Shown here: piece by piece, positions 50,609 to 59,000 of the stretch
How positions within the stretch are numbered: position 1 is the first letter of the stretch
Layout: every line of letters begins with the position of its first letter
DNA from: RBG-13-68-16 sp050018455
Lineage (GTDB): Bacteria; Acidobacteriota; Thermoanaerobaculia; Thermoanaerobaculales; Thermoanaerobaculaceae
Length of the DNA stretch: 64,000 nt
Reading direction: 5' to 3'
Assembly: GCA_050018455.1 (NCBI GenBank)
Contig: JBEKAA010000009.1
Span: 65,976 to 129,975 of the forward strand
Translations under genes and position numbers: made by a program
The notes under the pieces: generated by a model
The model's database searches: none
What the model was told of the DNA's origin: nothing
What the model saw: the letters and a program-made list of their open reading frames with translations, nothing else

Positions 50609-53194
50609 TCAGCCAGCCTTGCGCACCCAGGCCTCCTCGGGCTGCAGGGCCTCGTGCCCGGCCGGCCGGATCTTACGGTAGACCCGCTCCGGCGCGAGCT
50701 GCCGGCCGTCCACCGCGAGGAGGCGCTCCACGGGGATTCCGAACAGGCGGGCGTTCTCCTCGAGGCACGGTGCGATCAGGGCCCAGTCCGCCGCCGAGAG
50801 GCCGCCAAACGCGCCCCCGTTGAGCTGGTCCTCCGTGAGGCGCGCGTACGGATCGCGGACGTAGATCGCGCCACCGGAGGCCAGGGAGAACAGGTTGCCG
50901 CCCGGGTACGGCGTCGGGAGGTCCACGATCGTCCCGTCCTCGTCGAACGCGACCCCGTTCAGCACCACGAAGCCGCCGCCGGCGAGCGGATCGCCGGCCA
51001 TGAACGACTCCGCCAGGTAGTCGAGGCACGTCCCGTTGATCACGACCTGCGGCTTCCCGACGGCGTTGATGAGCGGCCGCCCGGCGGCGTTGCCGAGGAC
51101 GAAGGCTCGCCCTCCCTTGGCGGCGTAGCCGAACGTCTGCCCGACGTCGCCGTGCACCACGAGGGTGCCGTCCTTCATGATCTGAGCGAGCTGATCCTGC
51201 GCCGAGCCATGCACGATGATCTCGGCTCCGTCGATCCCCGAGCCGAGGTAGTCGCCCGGCGAGCCGTACACGTCGATCCTCACGCCGGAGGTGCCGGGGC
51301 CGAGGCCGCAGCCGATGAAGCGGTGGCCGCGTGCGTGGGCGACGAGCACGCGCCGGAAGCCGCGCTCTGCGGCGACCACGATCGCTCTGGCAAGGGAGTC
51401 CGGTCCCTCCTGGGGGAAATCGCGGGCGTCCACCACCAGCGTGGTCGCGCTGTCGCCGGCAGCCGGCAGCGGCGTCCGGGCGTCCGCCCAGGCGAACCCC
51501 CGCAACGCGCGATGGCCGTCGCGTATCCGTTCGATCACGCGCGCGAAGCTCTCGTCCACCAGCGAGATCGCCGCGCTTCGCTTGAGCCGGCCGGTCGGGA
51601 TACGGCGGTCGATGAGCAACGTGAGAGTGGCGAGCGCCCGGCGCACCCCGTCGCCGTCGGTCGCGAGCCCCTCGACCGCGGCCAGGTACCGCCGCAGGTC
51701 GCCGTACCCCCATCCCGGCAGGTGCCGGACAGCGTGCGCGAAGAGGGCTTCGGGCTCCCCGTCCGCCGGGAGCGGCACCGGCTGGGCCACCGCCGCCCGG
51801 CCGCCCGCCGAAGGGATCAGTTTCCCTGGGTCGGGTTGGATGGCGCGGCCGAACTTGTCGGTGCACACGAGGTCCGGCCGGCCCCCTGTCTCGCTGACGG
51901 TGAAGATGAACGCCCCGCCGTCCGTGTGGGAGCCGCCGCGGGCGTTCCAGTACATGTCGGCGCGCGGCCAGAACCGCGCGTCCTCGGAGGCCAGGCTCGC
52001 GAGCGCGGCGTCGATCCCCTGCTTCTCCGAGGCCGCGAACCCGATCGCTTCCTCGCCCCGCTGCAGCGCGAACACCTGCGGCCGCAGCATCGAGGTGTCG
52101 GTGATGCCGATGAGCCGGTGGGCGCGCTCGCGCTGCTGCGACTGCGCGATGAGGAAGAACCACGGCCCGTCGGGAGACCCGTGCATGTGGACCGCCTGCA
52201 GCATCCTGTACAGCCGCTGCTTGTCAGGCGGGAGCAGCGTAAAGTCGCGCTCCGTGGTGGGCGCCATCGCCTCGATCACGTGTTCGAGAGGGTAGCCGTA
52301 CTGCCGGCTCAGCAGGTCGAACACCAGCACTGCCACCTCCGTGTCGGTGAGAAAAAGGGGGTGGAGCCGCCGTTGCGCCAGGTAGCTCGAGATCGAGGCG
52401 TAGTTGGCGAAGTCGCCGTTGTGCACGAGCGCCTCGTGCATGCCGATGAAGGGGTGCGCCCCGCCGGGGTGCCAGACGCGGCCCTTGGTCGGGTAGCGGT
52501 GGTGCCCGATCCAGACGTGGGCGGTGAAATCCTCGAGGCCGTACGCGCGGATGACGTCGTCCCCGTACCCGACCAGCTTGAGGACGATGAGGTCCCTCGC
52601 GTGCGAGAGAACGAACGCGCGCTTGTCCCCGGTCGAGGCGTAGAGCGCCTTGTTCAGCGCGAAGCTGTTCCGGTAGACGATCTCGTCCTCGACGTCGCCC
52701 GGTTCGGCGTTCGCGAGGCCGTGCGCTCGGGCAAACGTCTCGCGCACCTCGGGGCGCACGCGGACGAGGTAGCACGCCACCTCGGGCGGGGGCACCTCCA
52801 GGCCGACGGCCCGGTGGTCGGCCGGCGCGGGGATCGTGACCGCCCGGTCCACGATGAACACCGGCTCCACGAACTCGCGCTCGACCTGCTCGCGCGCCCC
52901 GGCTTCGAGCAGCGCGACCGCGAGCAGATAGTCGCGCTCGAGCGTCCCCCGGTCCACGCCGAAGAACCGCGGGTCCAGGCCGACGGCCGCGATGCCGCCC
53001 CCCTTGCCGTTGCCGCGGTTGCGCATCTGCGCGAGCGCCTGCAGCAGGTGGCGACCCGCGACCGGCACGCTGGCGGCCATCCCGATCACGCCGCACCCGC
53101 CTTCGGCGTCCGCCTTGCGGGCTCCCGGCGGGAGCGGCTCGCCCAGGTCGCGCCGCGACTCGATCAGCGCCCTGACGAGATCTTCGCGGTTCAT
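50609..53194 (-). CDS. Archaeal-type glutamate synthase: glutaminase (GltB1) fused to GXGXG beta-helix (GltB3)
   Basis: 861 residues. After a 33-residue leader comes CGVIGMAAS: a class II glutaminase whose Cys34 becomes N-terminal only after leader removal, as in glutamate synthases. Further glutaminase marks are QMRNRGNGKGGGIAAVG, IGHHRYPTKGRVWHPGGAHPF and HNGDFANY. The C-terminal third (about 620-800) is the FwdC/GltB3-type right-handed beta helix with repeating Gly: GLGPGTSGVRIDVYGSPGDYLGSGIDGAEIIVHG and GYAAKGGRAFVLGNAAGRPLINA. In archaeal-type enzymes these are usually separate genes. The FMN/synthase part is the overlapping upstream gene. Provides glutamate from glutamine and 2-oxoglutarate together with it. 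Confidence 0.88.
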   Translation of the reverse strand: MNREDLVRALIESRRDLGEPLPPGARKADAEGGCGVIGMAASVPVAGRHLLQALAQMRNRGNGKGGGIAAVGLDPRFFGVDRGTLERDYLLAVALLEAGAREQVEREFVEPVFIVDRAVTIPAPADHRAVGLEVPPPEVACYLVRVRPEVRETFARAHGLANAEPGDVEDEIVYRNSFALNKALYASTGDKRAFVLSHARDLIVLKLVGYGDDVIRAYGLEDFTAHVWIGHHRYPTKGRVWHPGGAHPFIGMHEALVHNGDFANYASISSYLAQRRLHPLFLTDTEVAVLVFDLLSRQYGYPLEHVIEAMAPTTERDFTLLPPDKQRLYRMLQAVHMHGSPDGPWFFLIAQSQQRERAHRLIGITDTSMLRPQVFALQRGEEAIGFAASEKQGIDAALASLASEDARFWPRADMYWNARGGSHTDGGAFIFTVSETGGRPDLVCTDKFGRAIQPDPGKLIPSAGGRAAVAQPVPLPADGEPEALFAHAVRHLPGWGYGDLRRYLAAVEGLATDGDGVRRALATLTLLIDRRIPTGRLKRSAAISLVDESFARVIERIRDGHRALRGFAWADARTPLPAAGDSATTLVVDARDFPQEGPDSLARAIVVAAERGFRRVLVAHARGHRFIGCGLGPGTSGVRIDVYGSPGDYLGSGIDGAEIIVHGSAQDQLAQIMKDGTLVVHGDVGQTFGYAAKGGRAFVLGNAAGRPLINAVGKPQVVINGTCLDYLAESFMAGDPLAGGGFVVLNGVAFDEDGTIVDLPTPYPGGNLFSLASGGAIYVRDPYARLTEDQLNGGAFGGLSAADWALIAPCLEENARLFGIPVERLLAVDGRQLAPERVYRKIRPAGHEALQPEEAWVRKAG

Positions 53195-56094
53195 GGTGCC
53201 GCCTCCCTTCCGCGGTAGAGCAGGAGATCGGTCCGCCCGCGCAGCTCGCGCACGCTGCCGAGCCCGAGCCGCCGCAGGATCTCCTCGAGCTGGAGCTGGT
53301 ACGAGCGATAGAGGTTGCCGAGCCGCTCCGCGCCCCACTCCGGGTCCACGAACTGCGACAGCTCCGGGTCGGTGGTCGTGAGGCCGAACGTGCAACCGCG
53401 CCCCCGCTCGCAGTTCGAGCAGCGCGTGCACCCCAGCGCGACGAGTTCGGACGTGCCGAGGACGACGCCGTCGGCTCCGAGCGCGATCGCCTTGGCGATG
53501 TCGTGCGCCGTGCGGATCCCGCCCGACGCCACCAGCGTGACCTCGTCGCGGATTCCCTCCTGGACCAGGAACCGGTGCACCCTCGGGATCGCGAGCTCGA
53601 TCGGCATCGCGATGTTCTTCTTCGCGATCTCCGGCGCGGCGCCGGTGCCGCCGTACGAGCCGTCGATGTGGATGATGTGTGCCCCGGCGTAGTACGAGCC
53701 GACCGCGACCATGTCCACGTCGGTGGGCGTCGAGACCTTCACCGACACCAGTGCCCCGGGGTTGACGGTCTTGATCCAGTCGATGTGCTTCTTGTGGTCC
53801 TCCACGGAGTACACCGAGTGGAACGGAAACGGCGAGAAAAGTGACACCCACGGCACGCTCTCGCGCATCTGCGCCACGACCGTGGTGGCCTTGTCGCCGA
53901 GCAGATGGCCGCCGAGACCGGGCTTGGCCCCCTGCGCGTACTTGAACTCCACGATCGGCGCGGCCTGGATCGTCTCCTCGCGCACGCCGAACATCCCGGT
54001 CGCCACCTGGGTGATCACGTGGCTCTTCAGGGGCAGCAGCGACACCGGGTACCCGCCCTCGCCGGTCGAGGTGAACGTCCGCCAGTTGCGCGCGTTGATC
54101 GCCCGCGACAGCATCACCTGCTCGGAGACCGAGCCGAACGACATCCCGCCGCCGTACCAGGGGACCGGGATCTCCACCTTCGCGTCGTACGGCCGGCGGT
54201 TGAGCGGGATCGAGGTGTCCACCGCGGCCCGCTCCGGCAGCCACGCCTCCCGGGGCCGCTCGACGAAGCTCAGCCGGTCGAACCCTCCGTTCGACCGACC
54301 GACACGGTGCTCGAGACCGTTGTCGGGCGGCGCCCCGGTCCCCGCCTGGCGCCAGGTCGCGAGGATCAGGTCGTCGGTCCAGCGCGCGTCCCCGAGCGCC
54401 GGCGGCCGCCCGAACGCGAGCGTCGGCAGAACCGCGAAGCCGCGCCGGATCGCGCTCCTGTGCTTGGCGACGACCTTCTCCTCGACCGTCGCACCCTCGG
54501 CCCACGGGTGGTGCTCCGCCGGCCGCATGATCTCCCCCAGCCCTTCTCCTCTGCTCCTCGGCCCCTCCGCCCCTCTGCTGCGCTCTTCGGATCCCGGACC
54601 CCGGACCCCGGGCCCCTGTATCTCCCCGAACGCCTCGCGCTCGAGGTCGCGCTGGAACATGCAGCGCCCCAGCTCGCCGCGCAGGCGGCGCACCTCGCGC
54701 AGGCCCATTGCGCCCATGACCTCGAGGAGCTGGTCGCGCCACGCCCCCGCGAGGTTCGTCAGCCGCTGGACGCCCCACGCCAGCGGCAGCCGCGGGAGCC
54801 GCACGCGCGCCGTGTCGCGGGCGAGCGCATCGCCCTCGAAGCGCGCCTGCAACGCGGCGAGCGGCGCCATGTCCAGCGCTACCGCGTCGAGCCCACAGAT
54901 GATCGCCTTGGGGACGTGCTCCGCGAGCACCACGCCGCCGCTGCCGACCAGCGTCACCTCTTCGCGCACGCCGGCGTTGACGAGCGCGCGGTGCACGTCC
55001 TGGATCGCGTCCCCCACGAAGCGGCCGGCGGCGCGCCCGTGATAGTCGGCCGTGAGATGGAGCACCCTGACGCCCGCCCGGACCAGCCCCGGAACGTCTT
55101 CGTCGAAACCGACCCGCACGCCAACGACCGAATCCGGCAACTGCCGTCGCAACTCGCCAAACGCGGTCTCGTCCCACCCGTCCAGGAACGCAACGCGCGG
55201 GGCGCGCGGCAAGGCCGCCGCCCGGGACACCTCCTCGTGGGCGACGAGGGGAGCGACGTGGTCGCCGTGGAGCCCGTGGCGGATGGCGGCGGCGAGCGGC
55301 ACGATCACCAGGGTCTCGACGCGCTCGGCGACGCCCGCCAGCACGCGCAGGAGCGCCCGGGTCTCGACCGAGCGTGGCGGCGCGTCGAAGAGGAACGGGA
55401 CCGGCAGCGAGACCAGGCGCGGCACCGAACCGACGACGTCCCCCCTCTCGTCCAGGCGCAGGAACGAGGGCTTCTCTCCGATGTCCACCGACGTGGAGAT
55501 GAACTCCCGCCCGTGGATCCCGTCGCGGGTGGGGCGGACGATCTCCGACATGTCGGTCCACATCCCGTCCCACCCGTCCCCTCCGAACTCGCCGCGGTAG
55601 CCGGCGCCCCGCACCGGCACGTGGCCCACGCCCGACTCGTAGTTGATCGTGTCGACGTGGTCGGGTTTCAGGTAGCTGTCGCCGAGCTCGGTCCGTCGGG
55701 GGTTCGGAACGATCGTGATGAACTCCGGGTACTGGGTCGAGCAGCGCAGGCAGCCCACGCACTTCGCGTGGATCGGCGCCATGCCGCCCACCGGCCGGCC
55801 GTACACGCCGTACACGCACGGCCGCGACAGCGCCACCTTCACCGGGGTGCGCGGGTCGAAGACCTCGCGGAGGATCATCGCGGCAAGCGTGTGCTTCCTG
55901 ACCTTGACCCGGAACTTCGTCGGGTGGTTCGCGATCTCGGGGGCGGGGCGGACCTCGATGCGGTAGCGCTCGTAGGTGCCTGCGCCGCGCTCGGCCGGCG
56001 CATGAACGGGGCCCCGTGGAGCCGCTTCAGGCCCCGGACCGCGGTCGTGCGCCGGCTCGGCCCCCGTCCCCTCGACCGGTCTCGCTTCCGCCAT
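53191..56094 (-). CDS. Archaeal-type glutamate synthase central subunit (GltB2) with ferredoxin-like N-terminus and mosaic insertion
   Basis: 967 residues. A low-complexity lead of 60 residues is followed by a ferredoxin-like motif CVGCLRCSTQYPE near residue 110 in which the fourth Cys is Tyr. A first, degenerate TIM-barrel-like part (VGSGGVVLAEHVPKAIICGLDAVALDM) comes next. The catalytic FMN-dependent synthase domain has YGGGMSFGSVSEQVMLSRA, TGEGGYP, ATGMFGVREETI, KPGLGGHLLG and HIDGSYGGTGAAP. LVASGGIRTAHDIAKAIALGAD and the Fe-S motif CTRCSNCERGRGC complete it. ATG 56094 follows GGAAGGGG. Between two GEI tripeptides lies a foreign 30-residue segment (54530-54627). First gene of the gltB2-gltB1/3-glnA operon. 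Confidence 0.9.
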   Translation of the reverse strand: MAEARPVEGTGAEPAHDRGPGPEAAPRGPVHAPAERGAGTYERYRIEVRPAPEIANHPTKFRVKVRKHTLAAMILREVFDPRTPVKVALSRPCVYGVYGRPVGGMAPIHAKCVGCLRCSTQYPEFITIVPNPRRTELGDSYLKPDHVDTINYESGVGHVPVRGAGYRGEFGGDGWDGMWTDMSEIVRPTRDGIHGREFISTSVDIGEKPSFLRLDERGDVVGSVPRLVSLPVPFLFDAPPRSVETRALLRVLAGVAERVETLVIVPLAAAIRHGLHGDHVAPLVAHEEVSRAAALPRAPRVAFLDGWDETAFGELRRQLPDSVVGVRVGFDEDVPGLVRAGVRVLHLTADYHGRAAGRFVGDAIQDVHRALVNAGVREEVTLVGSGGVVLAEHVPKAIICGLDAVALDMAPLAALQARFEGDALARDTARVRLPRLPLAWGVQRLTNLAGAWRDQLLEVMGAMGLREVRRLRGELGRCMFQRDLEREAFGEIQGPGVRGPGSEERSRGAEGPRSRGEGLGEIMRPAEHHPWAEGATVEEKVVAKHRSAIRRGFAVLPTLAFGRPPALGDARWTDDLILATWRQAGTGAPPDNGLEHRVGRSNGGFDRLSFVERPREAWLPERAAVDTSIPLNRRPYDAKVEIPVPWYGGGMSFGSVSEQVMLSRAINARNWRTFTSTGEGGYPVSLLPLKSHVITQVATGMFGVREETIQAAPIVEFKYAQGAKPGLGGHLLGDKATTVVAQMRESVPWVSLFSPFPFHSVYSVEDHKKHIDWIKTVNPGALVSVKVSTPTDVDMVAVGSYYAGAHIIHIDGSYGGTGAAPEIAKKNIAMPIELAIPRVHRFLVQEGIRDEVTLVASGGIRTAHDIAKAIALGADGVVLGTSELVALGCTRCSNCERGRGCTFGLTTTDPELSQFVDPEWGAERLGNLYRSYQLQLEEILRRLGLGSVRELRGRTDLLLYRGREAAP
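54530..54627. repeat. Mosaic-repeat insertion inside the glutamate synthase gene, flanked by 8-bp direct repeats
   Basis: The 8-mer ATCTCCCC occurs at 54530-54537 and 54620-54627, exactly 90 nt (30 codons) apart. Between the copies are the same words found in the intergenic mosaics: CTCCTCTGCTCCTCGG, CCCCTCCGCCCCTCTGC, CTCTTCGGATCC, then two GGACCCC units. In the protein this appears as GEI-QGPGVRGPGSEERSRGAEG...GLGEI. The reading frame is kept. It looks like an insertion with target duplication. Confidence 0.8.
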
Positions 56095-56208
56095 GCGCTG
56101 CACCCCTTCCGTTCCCTTTCCAGGGCCTGGACCCGAACCGGAATCGCCTGTCAATCCGAGAACAACCGCCAACCGCACGCCTGCTCACGCTCGCCGACCG
56201 TCGTGCGC

Positions 56209-56237
56209 ATTCTCATCATCGCAACGTGTCCTGTCAA
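56209..56237 (-). promoter_or_regulatory. Sigma-70-type promoter of the glutamate synthase/glutamine synthetase operon
   Basis: On the minus strand TTGACA (56237-56232), a 17-nt spacer, GAGAAT (56214-56209), giving a transcript start near 56202 and a leader of about 108 nt. Confidence 0.55.
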
Positions 56238-56254
56238 GGGGTAATCGTGCGGAT

Positions 56255-56274
56255 TGACACACCAAATCGTGTCA
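56255..56274 (-). promoter_or_regulatory. Palindrome upstream of the glutamate synthase promoter
   Basis: TGACAC-N8-GTGTCA, centred about 62 nt upstream of the predicted start, in a locally AT-rich patch. The spacing is that of a class I activator site. The regulator is unknown. Confidence 0.4.
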
Positions 56275-56340
56275 TTTTGCCTATTTTCAGAGAACACAGC
56301 AATTCCGCATCACGATGGGTCGCGATCGCGTTCGGCGCGA

Positions 56341-56532
56341 GAGACAGGGTCCGGGGTCCGAAGAGGCAGGCAGAGGAGCGGAGGGGCAGAGGAGCGAAGA
56401 CCGTTTGCAGGTTCGCACGTTTGAAGGTTCAGAGACCCGCGGGGTCAAAGGTGAAAGGGAAAAGGTCAAAGGGACGACGAGACCCCGGAACGACGGCGGG
56501 GTGCGTGGAGCCGCGCTGCCGAAGAGACCGGG
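56341..56532. repeat. Word-mosaic repeat and a decayed start of the structured element
   Basis: The gene-free stretch 56275-56756 opens with words shared with 40550 and 54540: GGGTCCGGGGTCCGAAGAGGC, GCAGAGGAGCGGAGGGGC, GCGAAGACCG, GGTTCGCACGTTTGAAGG. At about 56500-56530 the string GTGCGTGGAGCCGCGCTGCC followed by GAAGAGACC resembles the first 30 nt of the structured element with several changes and no right arm, a probable fossil. Confidence 0.6.
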
Positions 56533-56601
56533 GTCACCGTCCTGGGATCGGGGGCTGCGAACGACAAGACCGGGCAACCAAAGGCAGTGCCTCGCGCCAC
56601 G

Positions 56602-56736
56602 GCGTGTAGCCGCGTCGCCGCCGTTGGGCCTATGGCAAGGCGCGCGAGCGGTCCACGCCGGAGCGTAGCCGGAGGCTACGTGAGGACGCGAGGCCGCGAA
56701 GCGCAACGCAGCCAGAGGTCCGACGCCGGCGACGCC
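56602..56736 (+). repeat. Structured repeat element, copy E
   Basis: Same orientation as the other copies. Central hairpin CGTAGCC-GGA-GGCTACG. The outer arms are of the 'GCCGTT ... GACGCCGG' type, as in copy B. The inner step here is CCTATGGC facing GCCAGAGG, which pairs better than in the other copies. It ends 20 nt from the stop codon of the minus-strand MBL gene. Confidence 0.82.
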
Positions 56737-56756
56737 ACCCTCCGAAATGGCGAGGG

Positions 56757-57548
56757 TCAGCTGACCCAGGCGACCAGGCGGCCGGGCAAGAGCTCCGCCA
56801 GCGGCGCGACCAGCTCGGCGATCTCGCCGGCGGAAAGCGGCGGCAGGTGCGCCAGCACCAGGTGATCGCAGCGCAGCGACGCGGCGATCTCGATCCAGTC
56901 CTTCAAGTGCGCGTGCTTCGCCAGGCGCGCGGCCACCCTGCGGTTCTTCTCGACGAACGTGCACTCGACGATGGCGACCCTGGCGTCCAGGAGCCCCGGA
57001 TCGTCGGCGAACGGCGCGGTGCTGCCGTCCGCGGCGTACACGAGGTCCGGGCGGCGCCGGCGCTTCCTCCGCAGCGACCACCCGAGCGCCGGCACGCCGT
57101 GGTCGAGCGCGAACGCCGTCGCCGTCCCTCCGGGGAGCTCAACCGTGTCGCCCGGCGCGGCGCCGACGATGGCGTCCTCGAGGCGCAGCCGCTTGCGGAC
57201 CGACTCCATTCCCGGCATCACCGCGAGCGCCTGGCGGAGCGCGGCGGCCACCGGCTCCGGCGCGACCAGCCGCGTCGGCTCGCCGGAATGGAAGCGGGCG
57301 CGCACGTTGAGGTACGCCAGCACGCCCGACAGGTGGTCGAGGTGACCGTGGGAGAGCAGCACGACCGGCTGCTCCGCCATCGTCGGGCTCATGCGGCCGA
57401 CATCCAGGGCGACGCCCAGCGCCGGCACCGCGAACGCCGTCGCCCGCGCCGCCACCGAGGTGCCCCGGACCGTCAGGCCCCCGAGGCGCAGTTCGAGGTC
57501 CGGCGAGTACCCGGCCCCGGCGGCGCGCGGAAATTGAATCGCGGTCAC
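56757..57548 (-). CDS. Metallo-beta-lactamase-fold hydrolase, RNase Z-like (paralogue 2)
   Basis: 263 residues. Motif HGHLDH in VVLLSHGHLDHLSGVLAYL (about 64-82), ALDHGVPALGWSL (metal His plus RNase Z-like 'H-G-V-A-LGY' phrase), YAADGS, VECTFVEKNRRVA and LVLAHLPPLSAGEI. This agrees better with RNase Z/ElaC than paralogue 1 does, because the D-H-x(3)-A/S-LGW phrase is kept. ATG 57548 lies 103 nt from the divergent glmS start. Paralogue 1 is at 44623-45468. Confidence 0.82.
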   Translation of the reverse strand: MTAIQFPRAAGAGYSPDLELRLGGLTVRGTSVAARATAFAVPALGVALDVGRMSPTMAEQPVVLLSHGHLDHLSGVLAYLNVRARFHSGEPTRLVAPEPVAAALRQALAVMPGMESVRKRLRLEDAIVGAAPGDTVELPGGTATAFALDHGVPALGWSLRRKRRRRPDLVYAADGSTAPFADDPGLLDARVAIVECTFVEKNRRVAARLAKHAHLKDWIEIAASLRCDHLVLAHLPPLSAGEIAELVAPLAELLPGRLVAWVS

Positions 57549-57650
57549 CGGACAATCTTAGCGGGTTTACAATGATTCGCCCGCGAGAGGGCGCCGAGAA
57601 CGGGGTCATCTCGCGGGCGTGCCCGTTCGGCTCGGGTCGGGAGGTCCCCC

Positions 57651-59000
57651 ATGTGCGGCATCTTCGGCATCGTCTGCGCCAGCGAGCGCCCCCTGGGCGA
57701 GACCCTGACCGTGGCGGCGAAGCGGCTCGCGTACCGCGGCTACGACTCGGTCGGCGCGGCGTGCGTCGAGGGTAGCGGCCGGATCGACCTGCGCAAGGAC
57801 GTCGGGCGGGTGCAGGAGGTCGCGGACAAGCTCCGCTTCGTCGAGCTCAAGGGGCTGCGCGGCATCGTGCAGCTCCGCTGGGCGACGTTCGGGGCGCCCT
57901 CGATCCCCAACGCCCAGCCGCACCTCGACTCCGAAGGCACCATGGTCGGCGCCCACAACGGGAACGTCGTCAACAACGCCGAGCTGAGGCGCCAGTTCCT
58001 CGCCGAGGGGATGACCGTCCGCGGCACCAACGACGGCGAGTCGTGCGTCCACGCCGTCGAGCGCTACGTCAAGCGCGGCCTCGCGCTGCCCGAGGCGGTG
58101 CGCGCCGCCTACAACGACCTCGCCGGCGACTTCGCGTTCGTGGTCACCGACCGCGAGCACAACCGCCTGGTCGCGGTAAAGAAGGGATCCGGCCTCGTCG
58201 TAGGAATCGGGCACGACTTCACCTGCTGCTCCTCCGACCTGCCGTCGATCCTGCCCCTGACCCGCAAGGTGATCCCGGTCGAGGACGGCGAGATGGTCGT
58301 CCTCGAGCCAAACCGCGTGCGCATCGTCCACGTCGCCGACGGCAGCAAGGTGATCCGGCCCGCGAAGGAGGTCGGCGAGGGGATGGGCTCGCCCGAGAAA
58401 GGCGGGTACGCGCACTTCATGCTCAAGGAGATCCACGAGCAGCCGGCGGTGGCGCGCGAGCTGCTCCACCTGCTCGAGGCCTCCGAGCACCTGCCGCGCA
58501 TGGTCGAGACGCTGCGCGGCGCCGAGCGCCTGTTCCTCGTGGGGTCCGGCTCCTCGTACCACGCCTGCGTGCTCGGCACGACGTTCTGGGCGCGCCTTGC
58601 GGGCGTGATGGCAGTGCCGGTGCTGCCGCAGCAGTTCATCGAGCAGTACGGCCCCGCCCTCAGGCCGGGGGACGTGGCGCTCTACGTCTCGCAGAGCGGC
58701 GAGACCAAGGACGTGCTCAACGCGATCAACTTCGCGACGCCGCGGGGAGTGACACCGCTCGGCCTCGTGAACGTCCTCGGGTCGACCCTGACGCGCAAGG
58801 TGAATGTCTACCTGCCGCTCGCGTGCGGGTGGGAGATCTCGGTCCCGGCCACCAAGACGTACACCAACCAGGTGATCGCCCTCATCGCGCTGGCCGCCGC
58901 CGTCGGCGGGCAGCCGATCGAGGAGCTTGACGCGGCGCCGGCGTGGATCGAGAAGGCGATCGCGCGCACGGACGAGCCGATGGCGAAGCTGGCGAAGTAG
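57651..59000 (+). CDS. glmS: Glutamine:fructose-6-phosphate aminotransferase GlmS, N-terminal 449 residues up to an in-frame TAG
   Basis: Makes glucosamine-6-phosphate for cell-wall sugars. The ATG follows GGGAGGTCCCCC and gives the required M-C-G-I-F-G-I start, so Cys2 is the glutaminase nucleophile. RGYDSVGAACV, LRWATFGAPS, AHNGNVVNN, NDGESC and the first SIS domain (LVGSGSSYHACVLG, YVSQSGETKDVLNAI) follow. The frame stops at TAG (58998-59000) just after EPMAKLAK, at the start of the second SIS domain, while clear GlmS sequence continues in the same frame to 59441. The upstream part alone lacks the catalytic C-terminal half of the isomerase domain. Nonsense mutation, sequencing error or readthrough are all possible. 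Confidence 0.88.
   Translation: MCGIFGIVCASERPLGETLTVAAKRLAYRGYDSVGAACVEGSGRIDLRKDVGRVQEVADKLRFVELKGLRGIVQLRWATFGAPSIPNAQPHLDSEGTMVGAHNGNVVNNAELRRQFLAEGMTVRGTNDGESCVHAVERYVKRGLALPEAVRAAYNDLAGDFAFVVTDREHNRLVAVKKGSGLVVGIGHDFTCCSSDLPSILPLTRKVIPVEDGEMVVLEPNRVRIVHVADGSKVIRPAKEVGEGMGSPEKGGYAHFMLKEIHEQPAVARELLHLLEASEHLPRMVETLRGAERLFLVGSGSSYHACVLGTTFWARLAGVMAVPVLPQQFIEQYGPALRPGDVALYVSQSGETKDVLNAINFATPRGVTPLGLVNVLGSTLTRKVNVYLPLACGWEISVPATKTYTNQVIALIALAAAVGGQPIEELDAAPAWIEKAIARTDEPMAKLAK

Noticed and set aside
50609..55819. A 1736-codon frame suggesting one giant glutamate synthase protein
   Set aside because: Only the part from 53194 downward is coding in this frame; upstream the real gene (gltB2) uses another frame and ends with an ATGA overlap.
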